Positions 39,894-49,355 of a DNA stretch of 64,000 nucleotides are shown here, piece by piece. The notes beneath the pieces were generated by a model that was not told the origin of the DNA, did not search any database, and was given only the letters and a program-made list of their open reading frames with translations. Source of the DNA: Chitinophagaceae bacterium (GTDB lineage: Bacteria; Bacteroidota; Bacteroidia; Chitinophagales; Chitinophagaceae); the NCBI GenBank assembly GCA_016722465.1, contig JADKJC010000001.1, forward strand, positions 744,001 through 808,000, given 5' to 3'. Positions within the stretch are counted from its first letter, which is position 1; each line of letters opens with the position of its first letter. Both the position numbers and the translations under genes were made by a program.

Positions 39894-40481
39894 ATGACCA
39901 AAACAAGACTGGAAGCTTTTAGTGACGGGGTAATAGCCATTATCATTACCATCATGGTGCTGGAACTGAAAGTGCCGCAAAGCACCGACTGGGAAACCAT
40001 CAAACATTTGATTCCTGTCTTTTTAAGCTATGTGTTAAGTTTTATTTTCCTTGGCATTTACTGGGGCAATCATCATCATTTAATACATTCCATCAAGGGA
40101 GTTAACATCAGTATTTTGTGGGCCAACCTCCACCTGTTGTTCTGGTTGTCATTGGTTCCCTTTGCCACCGCCTGGATGGGAGAAAGCAATTTTGAAAAAG
40201 TACCTGTAATTGTTTACGCAGTACTTGCCGACCTCTGTGGTATTGCCTATTATATTTTGCTGATGGCCATTACCAAACATGAAGCGAAGAATGAAACCAT
40301 GCTAAAAGTACTGAAGAAACAATCGAGGAAAGGTTTCTTCTCCATAATTTTTTATACTGCCGCTATTCCGGTTGCATTTTTTCATCCTGCCATCTCCTGT
40401 ATTATATTCACGATTGTATCGCTGATGTGGATCATACCAGACAGGAATATTGAAAGAACGGTGCACAACCATCCCCATTAA
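39894..40481 (+). CDS. TMEM175-family integral membrane protein (DUF1211)
   Basis: ATG 39894 opens MTKTRLEAFSDGVIAIIITIMVLEL, the RxxxFSDG signature of prokaryotic TMEM175 potassium-selective channels; the upstream frame extension is not needed. Five or six membrane helices follow (for example FLSYVLSFIFLGIYW, NLHLLFWLSLVPFATAW). 195 residues, normal for bacterial members, which work as tetramers. Its stop lies 1 base before the next start. Confidence 0.9.
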   Translation: MTKTRLEAFSDGVIAIIITIMVLELKVPQSTDWETIKHLIPVFLSYVLSFIFLGIYWGNHHHLIHSIKGVNISILWANLHLLFWLSLVPFATAWMGESNFEKVPVIVYAVLADLCGIAYYILLMAITKHEAKNETMLKVLKKQSRKGFFSIIFYTAAIPVAFFHPAISCIIFTIVSLMWIIPDRNIERTVHNHPH

Positions 40482-40482
40482 A

Positions 40483-41154
40483 ATGGCACTGTCAAAACAA
40501 CTCATCCAGTTTTATCTTAACCTGCAACCGCCGGCAAAGCTGCCACGGGGGTTTGAATTGCTATTTCCTCAGCAAACCAGTGAGGTACAAAAAATAACGA
40601 AGCTGTTTTTTAATAAATTTTATGCAGATAATAATCCCCGGCGATTGATGCTCGGCATTAATCCGGGTCGCCTGGGTGCTGGCATTACTGGAATCAATTT
40701 TACTGCGCCCAAACAACTCAAAGAAAATTGCGGCATCGGTCATCCCATCAAAATATCTACCGAGTTATCTGCCGAATTCATTTATGATGTAATAGAAAAA
40801 TATGGTGGCACAGATATTTTTTACAACGACTGGGTCATCGGGGCAACAAGCCCGCTGGGATTTGTAAAAGCAGGCAAGAATATCAACTATTATGATGATA
40901 AAAAATTAATGGCTGCTGTTACTCCTTTTATCGTAAACAGCATTCAACAGCAAGTATCCTTTGGCATCAAAACAGATCGTTGCCTGTGTATTGGCGAAGA
41001 CAGGAACTATAAATTCCTTTGCCACCTGAATGAAAAATACCATTGGTTTGATGCGGTGATTCCCCTGCCCCACCCAAGATTCATCATGCAGTACCGGCGA
41101 AAGAACAAGCAGGAATACATCGATCAATACCTGCTTGCATTAATGAGTACATAG
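40483..41154 (+). CDS. SMUG2-like uracil-DNA glycosylase family protein (DUF4918)
   Basis: The ATG at 40483 follows the TMEM175 stop by one base. LMLGINPGRLGAGITGINFTAP holds the water-activating Asn motif of the UDG superfamily and VIPLPHPRFIMQYRRK the DNA-intercalating His-Pro loop; YNDWVIGATSPLGFV is typical of SMUG2/DUF4918. 223 residues. The superfamily excises damaged bases; activity on uracil or hydroxymethyluracil is expected, not shown. Confidence 0.85.
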   Translation: MALSKQLIQFYLNLQPPAKLPRGFELLFPQQTSEVQKITKLFFNKFYADNNPRRLMLGINPGRLGAGITGINFTAPKQLKENCGIGHPIKISTELSAEFIYDVIEKYGGTDIFYNDWVIGATSPLGFVKAGKNINYYDDKKLMAAVTPFIVNSIQQQVSFGIKTDRCLCIGEDRNYKFLCHLNEKYHWFDAVIPLPHPRFIMQYRRKNKQEYIDQYLLALMST

Positions 41155-41202
41155 TTGCCTGGGGCTGCCAATTTAGTACATGTATAAATAAAGCCCGTTG
41201 TT

Positions 41203-41210
41203 TATATTTG
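41203..41210 (+). promoter_or_regulatory. -7 box very close to the MFS transporter start
   Basis: TATATTTG matches TAnnTTTG and ends 5 bases before the ATG at 41216, so transcription from it would give a nearly leaderless mRNA. No good -33 box is visible at the expected distance. Confidence 0.35.
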
Positions 41211-41215
41211 TACTG

Positions 41216-42436
41216 ATGCAGCCAAAATCTAATAACCTTTTCCAGCTTGCCGTAGTGGTTAGTGCACTGGGTTTCTTTGTGGATGTGTACGACCTTTTAC
41301 TATTCGGTATCATCCGCAAACCAAGCCTCCATGATATGGGACTTTCCCCATCAGCCATTCTTACCGAGGGAGAATTTCTTATCAGCATACAAATGACCGG
41401 TATGGTGGTGGGTGGCATCCTGTGGGGAATACTGGGAGACAAAAAAGGAAGATTGAGTGTATTGTTTGGCTCCATATTGCTTTATTCAATTGCCAACATC
41501 CTCAACGGCATGGTGCAAAGCATGCCGCAATACACATTGCTGCGTTTTATTGCAGGCGTTGGCCTTGCGGGCGAATTGGGTGCTGGCATTACTTTAGTAA
41601 GTGAGCTGTTGCCAAAGGAAAGAAGAGGCATTGCTGCTGCCATGATTGCCTCCTTTGGGGTGCTCGGCGCCGTTACTGCATTTTTCATGAAAGAGATTTT
41701 CCATTGGCGTACCTGTTATTATATTGGCGGTGGCCTTGGTTTGTTGTTGCTGGCACTCCGCTTATCAGTACATGAGAGCGGTTTGTACAAGCAACTAAAA
41801 CAAACGGAAGTACAGCGTGGCAATTTCCTCATGTTCTTTAACAGCAAAGAGCGTTTTATCCGTTACCTGCGCTGTATACTAATCGGCTTACCTGCATGGT
41901 ATATTATTGGCATGCTGGTAACCTTCAGCGACCAGTTTGGAAAAGAGCTGGGCATTGAAAATATTGATCCTGCCAAAGCAATCCTCTATCAATACCTGGC
42001 AATTGCATTCGGTGATCTTACCGCCGGGCTCCTGAGCAATTATTTAAAAAGCAGGAAGAAAACGCTCTTTATCTTTTATGGTATCAGCACCTTATTTTGT
42101 ACATTGTATTTTCTTCAGGCAGGAGGCAGCCCCGGCAACTTTTATCTTATTTGTGCCGGCCTTGGTTTTGGCGCCGGTTTTTCCATCGTGTACATCACCA
42201 TCAGTGCAGAACAATTTGGCACCAACCTGCGTGCGACTGCTGCAATCAGTATCCCCAATATGGTAAGAGGTATGCTGCCTTTAATATTATTGTTATTCAG
42301 GTTTACCAGGTCACTCTTTCACAGTTATATCACCGGGGGTTGGATAACAGGCATTATCGTGATGGGCATTGCAATCACCGCTGCATATCATACAGAAGAA
42401 ACCTTTTCAAAAGAATTAGATTTTATTGAAAAATAA
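41216..42436 (+). CDS. Major facilitator superfamily transporter
   Basis: 406 residues with about twelve membrane helices. Helix 1 is FVDVYDLLLFGII, the loop 2-3 signature is GDKKGRLSVLFGS, and helix 4 to 5 reads RFIAGVGLAGELGAGITLVSELLPKERRG, a pattern of the metabolite:H+ symporter branch (sugar/carboxylate type). The substrate is not predictable. A single-gene unit, followed by a terminator. Confidence 0.88.
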   Translation: MQPKSNNLFQLAVVVSALGFFVDVYDLLLFGIIRKPSLHDMGLSPSAILTEGEFLISIQMTGMVVGGILWGILGDKKGRLSVLFGSILLYSIANILNGMVQSMPQYTLLRFIAGVGLAGELGAGITLVSELLPKERRGIAAAMIASFGVLGAVTAFFMKEIFHWRTCYYIGGGLGLLLLALRLSVHESGLYKQLKQTEVQRGNFLMFFNSKERFIRYLRCILIGLPAWYIIGMLVTFSDQFGKELGIENIDPAKAILYQYLAIAFGDLTAGLLSNYLKSRKKTLFIFYGISTLFCTLYFLQAGGSPGNFYLICAGLGFGAGFSIVYITISAEQFGTNLRATAAISIPNMVRGMLPLILLLFRFTRSLFHSYITGGWITGIIVMGIAITAAYHTEETFSKELDFIEK

Positions 42437-42469
42437 AAGGGATGATAGCTTTAAGCACACCATCCCTTT
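42436..42469. terminator. Hairpin between convergent genes
   Basis: AAAGGGATG / CATCCCTTT stem with a 16-base loop; A on one side and T on the other allow use by both the MFS gene and the convergent lipoprotein gene. Confidence 0.6.
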
Positions 42470-42489
42470 CAATCAGAAAAAAATACAGA

Positions 42490-43227
42490 TCAATATTTCT
42501 TTGCCACGGTGTACCAGAACATTTCAGGGGCACTTTCCACACCTGCGGCAGTCATTCTGTCTTTCAGATCTTTGGATTTAGCAAAGGCTTCAGCCTTCTT
42601 CAGATCATTTACTGCGTCCACAACAATGACATTATGATTGTCTCCAATACTGAAACCGACAGCCCTGTCTGTAAGGCCTGCATCTGCTCTTACCTGCTTG
42701 TGACTGTCAAATTCTTTCTTCCAGGCATCCCAGTCTTTTACCTTGTGCATTATCATCAACCGGGTAGTGGAAGCATTGGTGCTGTTGTCAAGCATTTGAA
42801 CATCCACATAAAAAAACTTTGGCGCTCCGAGTACACCGCCTTTTTGCATCGCTGCTTTCAAATCCGGCAACGCTGAAAATTGTGTTGCTTTGTCTGCATC
42901 ATCCATGCTAAGGGCAACCATTACCATGTTGGAATCTGACAGGCTTCTTCCTATTACATAATTGTGAAGCCCATAAGACTGTCGAACCGAATCATGCGAC
43001 TCATATAGTGCAAGCCACTTTGCAAAGTTGGCCACTTTGTGCCAAACCAACAAAGTATTGGATGGTTTTGCGGGGGCAGTAGGTGGCGGTGCTGGCGTTT
43101 CGTTTTTTACTGCCGAATCAGTTGTTGCGGCATCATCCGCTTTTTTTTCTCCGCCCGAATTACAGGACGCAAGGATAAACATGCATGCAGCAACACAAAT
43201 AGCTGCACAAAATTTAAATGGCTTCAT
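42490..43227 (-). CDS. Lipoprotein with two tandem dimeric alpha/beta-barrel-like repeats
   Basis: Start at 43227 gives a lipoprotein signal (lipobox ILASC). After a Thr/Pro/Ala linker the protein contains two internally similar halves: LLVWHKVANFAKWLALYESH...GLHNYVIGRSLSDSNMVMVALSMDD, and LMIMHKVKDWDAWKKEFDSH...GLTDRAVGFSIGDNHNVIVVDAVND. Each has the beta-alpha-beta-beta pattern of a ferredoxin-like dimeric barrel (ABM/NIPSNAP type), so the lipoprotein probably folds as a pseudo-dimer. Function unknown. Confidence 0.75.
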   Translation of the reverse strand: MKPFKFCAAICVAACMFILASCNSGGEKKADDAATTDSAVKNETPAPPPTAPAKPSNTLLVWHKVANFAKWLALYESHDSVRQSYGLHNYVIGRSLSDSNMVMVALSMDDADKATQFSALPDLKAAMQKGGVLGAPKFFYVDVQMLDNSTNASTTRLMIMHKVKDWDAWKKEFDSHKQVRADAGLTDRAVGFSIGDNHNVIVVDAVNDLKKAEAFAKSKDLKDRMTAAGVESAPEMFWYTVAKKY

Positions 43228-43438
43228 CGTTTTATATTTTTTAATGTTGAAATAATAAAAGTTCTGATAGAGCACAGCTTAGGTGTACAGGCGGGTAAAA
43301 TTAATATTGTTACCAATATAGCATGAATAATTAAGGAATGCAAGCAATCAGGCATTTGCTTGTGCCCATTAACAAATACATTTCATCACTGGCAATTTTA
43401 ACTTAGCCATTCATTCTTTATCTTTCCTTAAAAAAGTG

Positions 43439-43939
43439 ATGCTTACAACAGCCCATTTAATTCAGCATTATCACTTGCAACCGCACCCGGAAGGTGGCTG
43501 GTATAAAGAAACATACAAAAGCAGTGAAACTATTCCGGCGGCGGGATTGCCGGAGAGATTTTCCGGCGAAAGAAGTTTTTCTACAGCTATCTATTTTTTA
43601 CTGGAGCAGGGAAATTTCTCTGCTTTTCACCGGATCAAAAGTGATGAGTGCTGGCATTTTTATTCTGGTGATCCGTTGGAAGTATTTGTTTTGTATACTA
43701 ATGGCAGACTGGAAGTAATAACATTGGGGCAGGACATTCTGAATGGACAGTTGTTCCAATATGTAGTGCCAGCCAATTGCTGGTTCGCCAGCAGGCCAGC
43801 TGCTTCAAGTGCATTTTGTTTTGTTGGCTGCACCGTAGCACCTGGTTTTGACTTTGCAGATTTTGAAATGGCGGAAGAAAAGATTTTATTGGATTTATTT
43901 CCAATCCATACAGCGGTTATTAAAGAATTATGCCGGTAA
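43439..43939 (+). CDS. DUF985 cupin-superfamily protein
   Basis: LIQHYHLQPHPEGGWYKETYKS is the family-defining start and SAFHRIKSDECWHFYSGDPLEVFVL the cupin metal-site strand pair; VPANCWFASRP and FVGCTVAPGFDFADFEMA close the barrel. 166 residues, cytosolic. The family has an unassigned small-molecule role. Single gene. Confidence 0.9.
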   Translation: MLTTAHLIQHYHLQPHPEGGWYKETYKSSETIPAAGLPERFSGERSFSTAIYFLLEQGNFSAFHRIKSDECWHFYSGDPLEVFVLYTNGRLEVITLGQDILNGQLFQYVVPANCWFASRPAASSAFCFVGCTVAPGFDFADFEMAEEKILLDLFPIHTAVIKELCR

Positions 43940-44032
43940 AATCCCTTTGTCAACTGTATCAAGGAAAAGAAATAGCCAGTAAATTATTATTACTGATATT
44001 TATTAAAACAACTTGTTATTTAAATAATTAAA

Positions 44033-44686
44033 ATGAGTTCGAAAATCAAAGCCATTATTACAGGTGCTACCGGCATGGTTGGCGAAGGTGTATTGCATGA
44101 TGATGTAGAGCAGGTACTGGTCATCAACAGGAAATCGTGCGGTGTTACTCATCCTAAATTATTGGAGATCATCCATGCTGATTTTTATGATCTTGCTGCC
44201 ATTAAAAACCAGTTATCTGGTTACAATGCCTGTTTCTTTTGCCTGGGTGTATCTTCTGCAGGTATGAAGGAGGCTGACTATTATAAGCTAACCAATGTGT
44301 TGACGATGCATGTCGCAACAACACTTTCACAACAAAACCAGGAGATGGTATTTTGTTATGTATCAGGAATGGGTACAGACAGTACAGAAAAAGGCCGCAT
44401 CATGTGAGCAAGGGTAAAGGGCAAAACGGAAAATGACCTGTTAAAACTGCCATTCAAAAAAGTTTATAATTTCAGGCCCGGTATCATTGAGCCAACAAAG
44501 GGTTTAAAAAACACACTCAGCCTGTATAAATATTTCGGCTGGCTCAGGCCGTTGATCAGGTTAGTGGCACCCAATCAAATCTGCACTTTAAAACAAGTTG
44601 GCCTTGCTATGATCAATGCCGCAGGCAAGGTATATGAAAAGCAAATTGTAGAAGTAAAGGACATTGAAGCATTGGCAAAACAATAA
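44033..44686 (+). pseudogene. NAD(P)-binding epimerase-like protein interrupted by TGA
   Basis: The Rossmann start reads KAIITGATGMVGEGVLHDDV. A TGA at 44405-44407 (GRIM-stop-ARVKGKTENDLLKLPF) sits where homologues have Trp (RIMWARVKGKTE), and the frame stays open to 44684 with NFRPGIIEP, LAMINAAGKVYEKQIVEVKDIEALAKQ. The complete protein would be 217 residues, typical of YwnB/atypical short SDR-like NAD(P)H-binding proteins. A single G-to-A change explains the stop; true inactivation or error both fit. Confidence 0.8.
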
Positions 44687-44865
44687 GTTTTAACGTGTTG
44701 TGCTATTAAAATAGATTGATTCTCAATTGCTGCTTATTTGGTAAAGAAATTTCACTGGAATTTTAAAGTTTTTGTTGGCTTTTGTTTAAAAAAATAAATT
44801 CAACATATTTGACAATGAAATGGCGATTGCCCAGCAAAAAAGTTAATAGCACAACTCGTTAAGTT

Positions 44866-45658
44866 TTACAGGCTGATCTCTCCCTTCATATAGTATACAC
44901 TATTGCCACTCATGGTAACCCTTTCTTTATTTACCTGCTCACACCAAATCTCCCCGCCTCTCTGAGACAATTGCAGGGCATGTAATTTTTCTTATTCAAT
45001 TTTTCACTCCAGAAAGGAATGAGTTGAGAATGTGCCGAACCCGTTACAGGATCTTCATTGATACCAGCACCGGGAGCAAAAAATCTTGAAACAAAATCAA
45101 CCTGCTTTCCAGGTGCAGTGATGATCATTTTATCAAAATACTTTTTCATCAGGGTAAAATCCGGTTCACAATTTTTTACTGCAGCTTCATCAGGCAACTC
45201 AACCAATATATCCCGGTATTTATATACCCCCACAATTTCAACATCTCCCAGTATCTCATTCAATGATTCTTCATATTCATCCAGTCTTTGAGGCTTCCAG
45301 CTTGGAAAGTCCATTGTGATGAGGCCACTTTTTTCTGTTACAGTGAGGATGCCACTTTTTGAATTGAATTTTAATTCATTCTTTTTAAACCCAAGGATAT
45401 TGAATAACACATAAGCACTGGCCAGTGTTGCATGACCACATAGGTTTATTTCAACTGCAGGAGTAAACCAGCGGATATCATAATCGGCCAATGAGTTTAC
45501 TGATGGAACAAAAACACTGTTTCACTCAGGTTGTTTTCCAGTGCCAGTTGCTGCATCAACATATCATCCAGCCATTCTTTCAACGGGATGACTGCGGCAG
45601 GGTTGCCGCCAAATAAATGATTGGTAAAAGCATCTACCTGGTAAATGGTGAGGTTCAT
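44866..45658 (-). CDS. PhzF-family isomerase (two frameshifts)
   Basis: From ATG 45658, MNLTIYQVDAFTNHLFGGNPAAVIPL is the PhzF signature containing the catalytic Glu region (LENNLSETVFF). A missing base in an A5 run (45510-45514) and another near 44982 (YHALQLSQRGGEIWCEQ after repair) split the gene. IRWFTPAVEINLCGHATLASAYVLF, VDFVSRFFAPGAGINEDPVTGSAHS and the C-terminal YYMKGEISL are all present. Length after repair is about 264 residues, normal for the family. Members isomerise small ring compounds; substrate unknown here. Confidence 0.85.
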
Positions 45659-45667
45659 AGTACAAAT

Positions 45668-46288
45668 TTATTTCTTTGTGTAAAAAGCAGGCAGGCCCAG
45701 TTTGTATTTTACCGCCACCAGCCTGATGGCAAAAATGAGCAGGATGCAAATGATCTTTGAAAGGGCAGGGTCTACATCTATTTTTTTGAAAAGAAAATAT
45801 ACCAGGCCACCTATGATACTTGCCATTGCATAAATTTCTTTTCGGAAAACAAGCGGCACATTGTTCAGCAACACATCTCTTATCACACCACCAAAGCTTG
45901 CAGTAATGGTGCCGATGGCAATACATACCCCAATACTGAAATTAAGGTCAATTGCTTTTTCAATACCAGTAATGGTAAATAAGCCAAGCCCCAATGCATC
46001 AAACAAAAATAAGGTAGTGGTAAACTCCCGGAGTCTTGCTTCAAAGAACATGGATACAAGATAAGCGATAAAGATCGTGAAGGTAGCGGTTCCATTCCTG
46101 AGCCAGCCCACAGGCAGGTTGCCGATGAGAACATCTCTTAACGTACCCCCACCAATTGCCGTTACAAATGCGATGATGAGTACCCCAAAAGGGTCAAGCT
46201 TTTTTTCCATGGCAAAAAAAGCACCCGAAACAGCAAAGGAAAAAGTACCCAGTATATCAATGATATGAAGAAAGCCGGTATTGAACAT
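45668..46288 (-). CDS. TRIC/UPF0126-type trimeric cation channel family protein
   Basis: 206 residues with two copies of a three-helix repeat: FAVSGAFFAMEKKLDPFGVLIIAFVTAIGGGTLRDVLIG in repeat 1 and FTITGIEKAI...IGTITASFGGVIRDVLLNN in repeat 2, with the GGG(T/V)xRD motif in each. The family forms potassium-permeable trimers. It starts just upstream of the PhzF gene on the same strand (9 bases between). Confidence 0.92.
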   Translation of the reverse strand: MFNTGFLHIIDILGTFSFAVSGAFFAMEKKLDPFGVLIIAFVTAIGGGTLRDVLIGNLPVGWLRNGTATFTIFIAYLVSMFFEARLREFTTTLFLFDALGLGLFTITGIEKAIDLNFSIGVCIAIGTITASFGGVIRDVLLNNVPLVFRKEIYAMASIIGGLVYFLFKKIDVDPALSKIICILLIFAIRLVAVKYKLGLPAFYTKK

Positions 46289-46326
46289 TCCTAAAAAGGT
46301 ATAAAAGAAAAAAAGTCAATGCCTAT

Positions 46327-48723
46327 TTACTCAGCCATCATCTCTTTTATCACACGAATGATGTCTTCTGTATTTGGCTTGCTGAAATAATCGCCATCAC
46401 TTGCATAAGAAGGGCGATGCGGTTTTCCTGTAATGGTTCGTGGCGCTACATCCAAAAATCGGTAGCCCCCCTGTTCTTCCATCACTTTATTAAACATATA
46501 AGCGGCAGCGCCACCCGGCACATCTTCATCTATAAATACAATGCGGTTTGTTTTTTTAAGAGAAGTTAAAATGCTGTGATGAATATCAAATGGCAGCAGT
46601 GTTTGTACATCGATCACTTCACAACTGGTGCCCATTTTCTCCAATGACTCTACTGCCTCAGTGATAATCCTTAAGGTAGAACCGTAAGAAACAATGGTGA
46701 TATCTTCACCTTCTTTCAGTACTTCCGGGATACCTAGCGGAGTCCTGTAACCCAACAGGTCAGCAGGTAATTTTTCTTTTAACCGATAGCCATTTAAACA
46801 CTCGATCATAATGGCCGGATCATTGGCCTGCAGCAATGTATTGTACATGCCGGCCGCCTGTACCATATTTCGTGGCACACATACATACATACCACGCAGG
46901 GAGTTAATGATCATTCCCATTGGAGAACCGCTGTGCCAGATGCCTTCCAGCCGATGGCCCCTTGTACGAACGATCAGCGGGCAACTTTGTCCGCCTGCTG
47001 TTCTGAAATGGGTGGTGGCTGCATCATCACTCAATGGCTGCAACCCGTATAACAGGTAATCCAAATATTGTATTTCTGCAATGGGCCTTAATCCACGTAA
47101 TGCAAGACCGATACCCTGCCCCATGATAGATAGTTCCCTGATGCCTGTATCAGAAATTCTATCGGTACCGTATTTAGCCTGCAACCCGGCAAAACCCTGG
47201 TTCACATCACCAATAAAGCCCACATCCTCTCCAAATGCTGCAACCTTATTATTACTGGCAAAAAGTTCATCAAAGTATTTGTTCAATATTTCATAGCCAT
47301 TCACTGTTTTAGCATCTTCATCATACCAGGGTTTAATTTCATTTACTTTTAATGCAGACTTAGGGCCTTCATTGTACAGATATGAATTGTATAACCCGGC
47401 ATTTTGTTTTGCTAACGCTGCATAATAATCATGCAGTGGCTTTGCCGCCGGATGATTTCCTGCAACATCCAGGGCAGTGGACAGCGCCTTCATTACTTCA
47501 CGGCGCATTGGTTCTGTATTGGCCGACAATTCAGCAGCAATTGCTGATACAGCGGCGGCAGCAGTTTCATCCAATTGTTGTGCTGCCTGGTTGATCAGTG
47601 GTACACAGTCAGTAATTTGCTGTTGTGTCGGCGCTAAAAATTTTTCCCAGGCACGTTGTTTACTTTCTTTTACAAATAATTTGGCATTCATCTCTATCTC
47701 ATTCACCTCATGCTCTTCTGCCAATGCATTGGTTATGATCCATTCTCTCATTTGCCTGATGCAATCCCATTCTTTTTCCCAGGCAAGCCTTTCCGGTTTT
47801 TTATACCGCTCATGACTGCCGGAAGTGGAATGGCCCTGTGGTTGAGTGATCTCTTCAATATGAAAGATGGCGGGTGTATGGGTATCCCTGATTTTCTGGA
47901 TAGCGGGTTCAAACACTTCACACATACCGGCATAATCCCAGCCTTTTAATTTGTAAATATCCAATCCATTGGTCCCCTCCCCTTTTTGCATCCCCTTAAG
48001 TGCCTCTGATATTGAACCCTTGGTAGTTTGATATTGCTTGGGTACAGAAATGCCATAACCATCATCCCATACAAAAATTGCCAGTGGCACCTGCAGCACA
48101 CCCGCCGCATTTACCACTTCCCAAAAATGGCCCTCGCTGGTAGAAGCGTCGCCGATGGTGCAAAAGCAAATTTCATTTCCATTGTCACTTAAATGGGTAT
48201 GCTGTCTAAAAGTTTCTACATTCCTGAATAATTTAGAAGCCAACGCCAATCCTAAAGCCCTTGGCATTTGTCCCGCTGTAGGCGCCATGTCACTGCTACT
48301 GTTCTTCATGCTTACCAATGGCAACCAATCGCCATTGGCATCCACGTTTTTGGTTGCAAAATGAGCGTTCATTTGCCGGCCGGCGCTAAAAGGGTCGTTG
48401 TTGATATCTGGGTCAGAAAACAATTGTGCGAAATATTGTTCAACATTGGCAATGCCAGCAGCCAGCATAAAGGTCTGGTCCCTGTAATAGCCCGACCGGA
48501 TATCCCCCTGCCTGAAAAATTTTGCCACGGCAACCTGTGCTACTTCCTTCCCGTCTCCAAATATTCCAAACTTGGCTTTGCCCGTCAGCACCTCCTTACG
48601 CCCCAGCAGGCTCGTCTCCCTGCTTTCGCAGGCTACCCTGTAATCTTTAAGTACTTCATTCCTGAAGTTTTCAAAACTCAGTTTATCGAGCATGGCGGCA
48701 TCGTTGCTATATGATATTTCCAT
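46327..48723 (-). CDS. 2-oxoacid dehydrogenase E1 component, alpha and beta fused (branched-chain type)
   Basis: 798 residues. The N-terminal half has the E1-alpha thiamine diphosphate motif (CTIGDASTSEGHFWEVVNAAGVLQVPLAIFVWDDG, with GDA...N spacing); the C-terminal half is E1-beta (AAFGEDVGFIGDVNQGFAGLQAKYG, RTRGHRLEGIWHSGSPMG, LPFDIHHSILTSL). The fusion is typical of Bacteroidota and acts as E1 of the branched-chain 2-oxoacid (or pyruvate-like) dehydrogenase complex, decarboxylating and transferring the acyl group to lipoyl-E2. E2/E3 are not in this window. Sole gene of its unit. Confidence 0.94.
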   Translation of the reverse strand: MEISYSNDAAMLDKLSFENFRNEVLKDYRVACESRETSLLGRKEVLTGKAKFGIFGDGKEVAQVAVAKFFRQGDIRSGYYRDQTFMLAAGIANVEQYFAQLFSDPDINNDPFSAGRQMNAHFATKNVDANGDWLPLVSMKNSSSDMAPTAGQMPRALGLALASKLFRNVETFRQHTHLSDNGNEICFCTIGDASTSEGHFWEVVNAAGVLQVPLAIFVWDDGYGISVPKQYQTTKGSISEALKGMQKGEGTNGLDIYKLKGWDYAGMCEVFEPAIQKIRDTHTPAIFHIEEITQPQGHSTSGSHERYKKPERLAWEKEWDCIRQMREWIITNALAEEHEVNEIEMNAKLFVKESKQRAWEKFLAPTQQQITDCVPLINQAAQQLDETAAAAVSAIAAELSANTEPMRREVMKALSTALDVAGNHPAAKPLHDYYAALAKQNAGLYNSYLYNEGPKSALKVNEIKPWYDEDAKTVNGYEILNKYFDELFASNNKVAAFGEDVGFIGDVNQGFAGLQAKYGTDRISDTGIRELSIMGQGIGLALRGLRPIAEIQYLDYLLYGLQPLSDDAATTHFRTAGGQSCPLIVRTRGHRLEGIWHSGSPMGMIINSLRGMYVCVPRNMVQAAGMYNTLLQANDPAIMIECLNGYRLKEKLPADLLGYRTPLGIPEVLKEGEDITIVSYGSTLRIITEAVESLEKMGTSCEVIDVQTLLPFDIHHSILTSLKKTNRIVFIDEDVPGGAAAYMFNKVMEEQGGYRFLDVAPRTITGKPHRPSYASDGDYFSKPNTEDIIRVIKEMMAE

Positions 48724-48782
48724 TGAACAAATGTAAAATATTAGTTGTGATGATTGTAAACAATTTGTAAATGAACTAACAA

Positions 48783-48815
48783 TTTGACCGGGTTTTAATC
48801 GTTTTTGTATCTTTG
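48783..48815 (+). promoter_or_regulatory. Consensus Bacteroidota promoter for the DUF1573 gene pair
   Basis: TTTG at 48783-48786 and TATCTTTG at 48808-48815 match the -33 and -7 boxes exactly, with a 21-base spacer; the ATG lies 28 bases downstream of the -7 box. Confidence 0.75.
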
Positions 48816-48843
48816 GGACAATAATTGAAAAATTGGGTATTAC

Positions 48844-49311
48844 ATGAAAAAATTAGCAACGGTCTTATCACTTGTTTCGATAAGTTTTATTTCAACCGCA
48901 CAAGTAGTTTCTACTTCCACTGTTCCTCCAAAGCCGTCACGAGTTGTGGAAGAGGTGCTTGGGCTTCCTGAAACCAGCTATGATTTTGGCAAGATACCCC
49001 AGGGTAAGCCGGTTACACATGTTTTTACCGTGGAGAACATTGGTAAAGATTCGTTGAGAATTTCAAATGTGCAGGCCAGTTGTGGATGCACTACTCCGGA
49101 ATGGGAAAGAAACAAAGTGCAGGCACCAGGTGAAAAAACTAACATTACAGTGGGATATAATGCTGCAGCAGAAGGACCATTTACAAAATCGATTACGGTT
49201 ACTTATAATGACAATCAAACCAAACAGATTACAATAAAAGGCGAGGTTTGGAAAACACCGGTAAGTTCGGCACCCGAAAACAAAGACCTGAAAAGCCTGA
49301 AAGAAGAATAA
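48844..49311 (+). CDS. DUF1573 secreted protein
   Basis: A signal peptide (LATVLSLVSISFISTAQ) is followed by one DUF1573 immunoglobulin-like domain: YDFGKIPQGKPVTHVFTVENIGKDSLRI, the two-Cys turn ASCGCTTPEW and TVTYNDNQTKQITIKGEVW. The family is periplasmic or surface-exposed in Bacteroidota; role unknown. First of two tandem DUF1573 genes, 44 bases apart. Confidence 0.9.
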   Translation: MKKLATVLSLVSISFISTAQVVSTSTVPPKPSRVVEEVLGLPETSYDFGKIPQGKPVTHVFTVENIGKDSLRISNVQASCGCTTPEWERNKVQAPGEKTNITVGYNAAAEGPFTKSITVTYNDNQTKQITIKGEVWKTPVSSAPENKDLKSLKEE

Positions 49312-49355
49312 CTCTGATCACATAAATTATAAAACAAATAAAAACTACGAATAAC

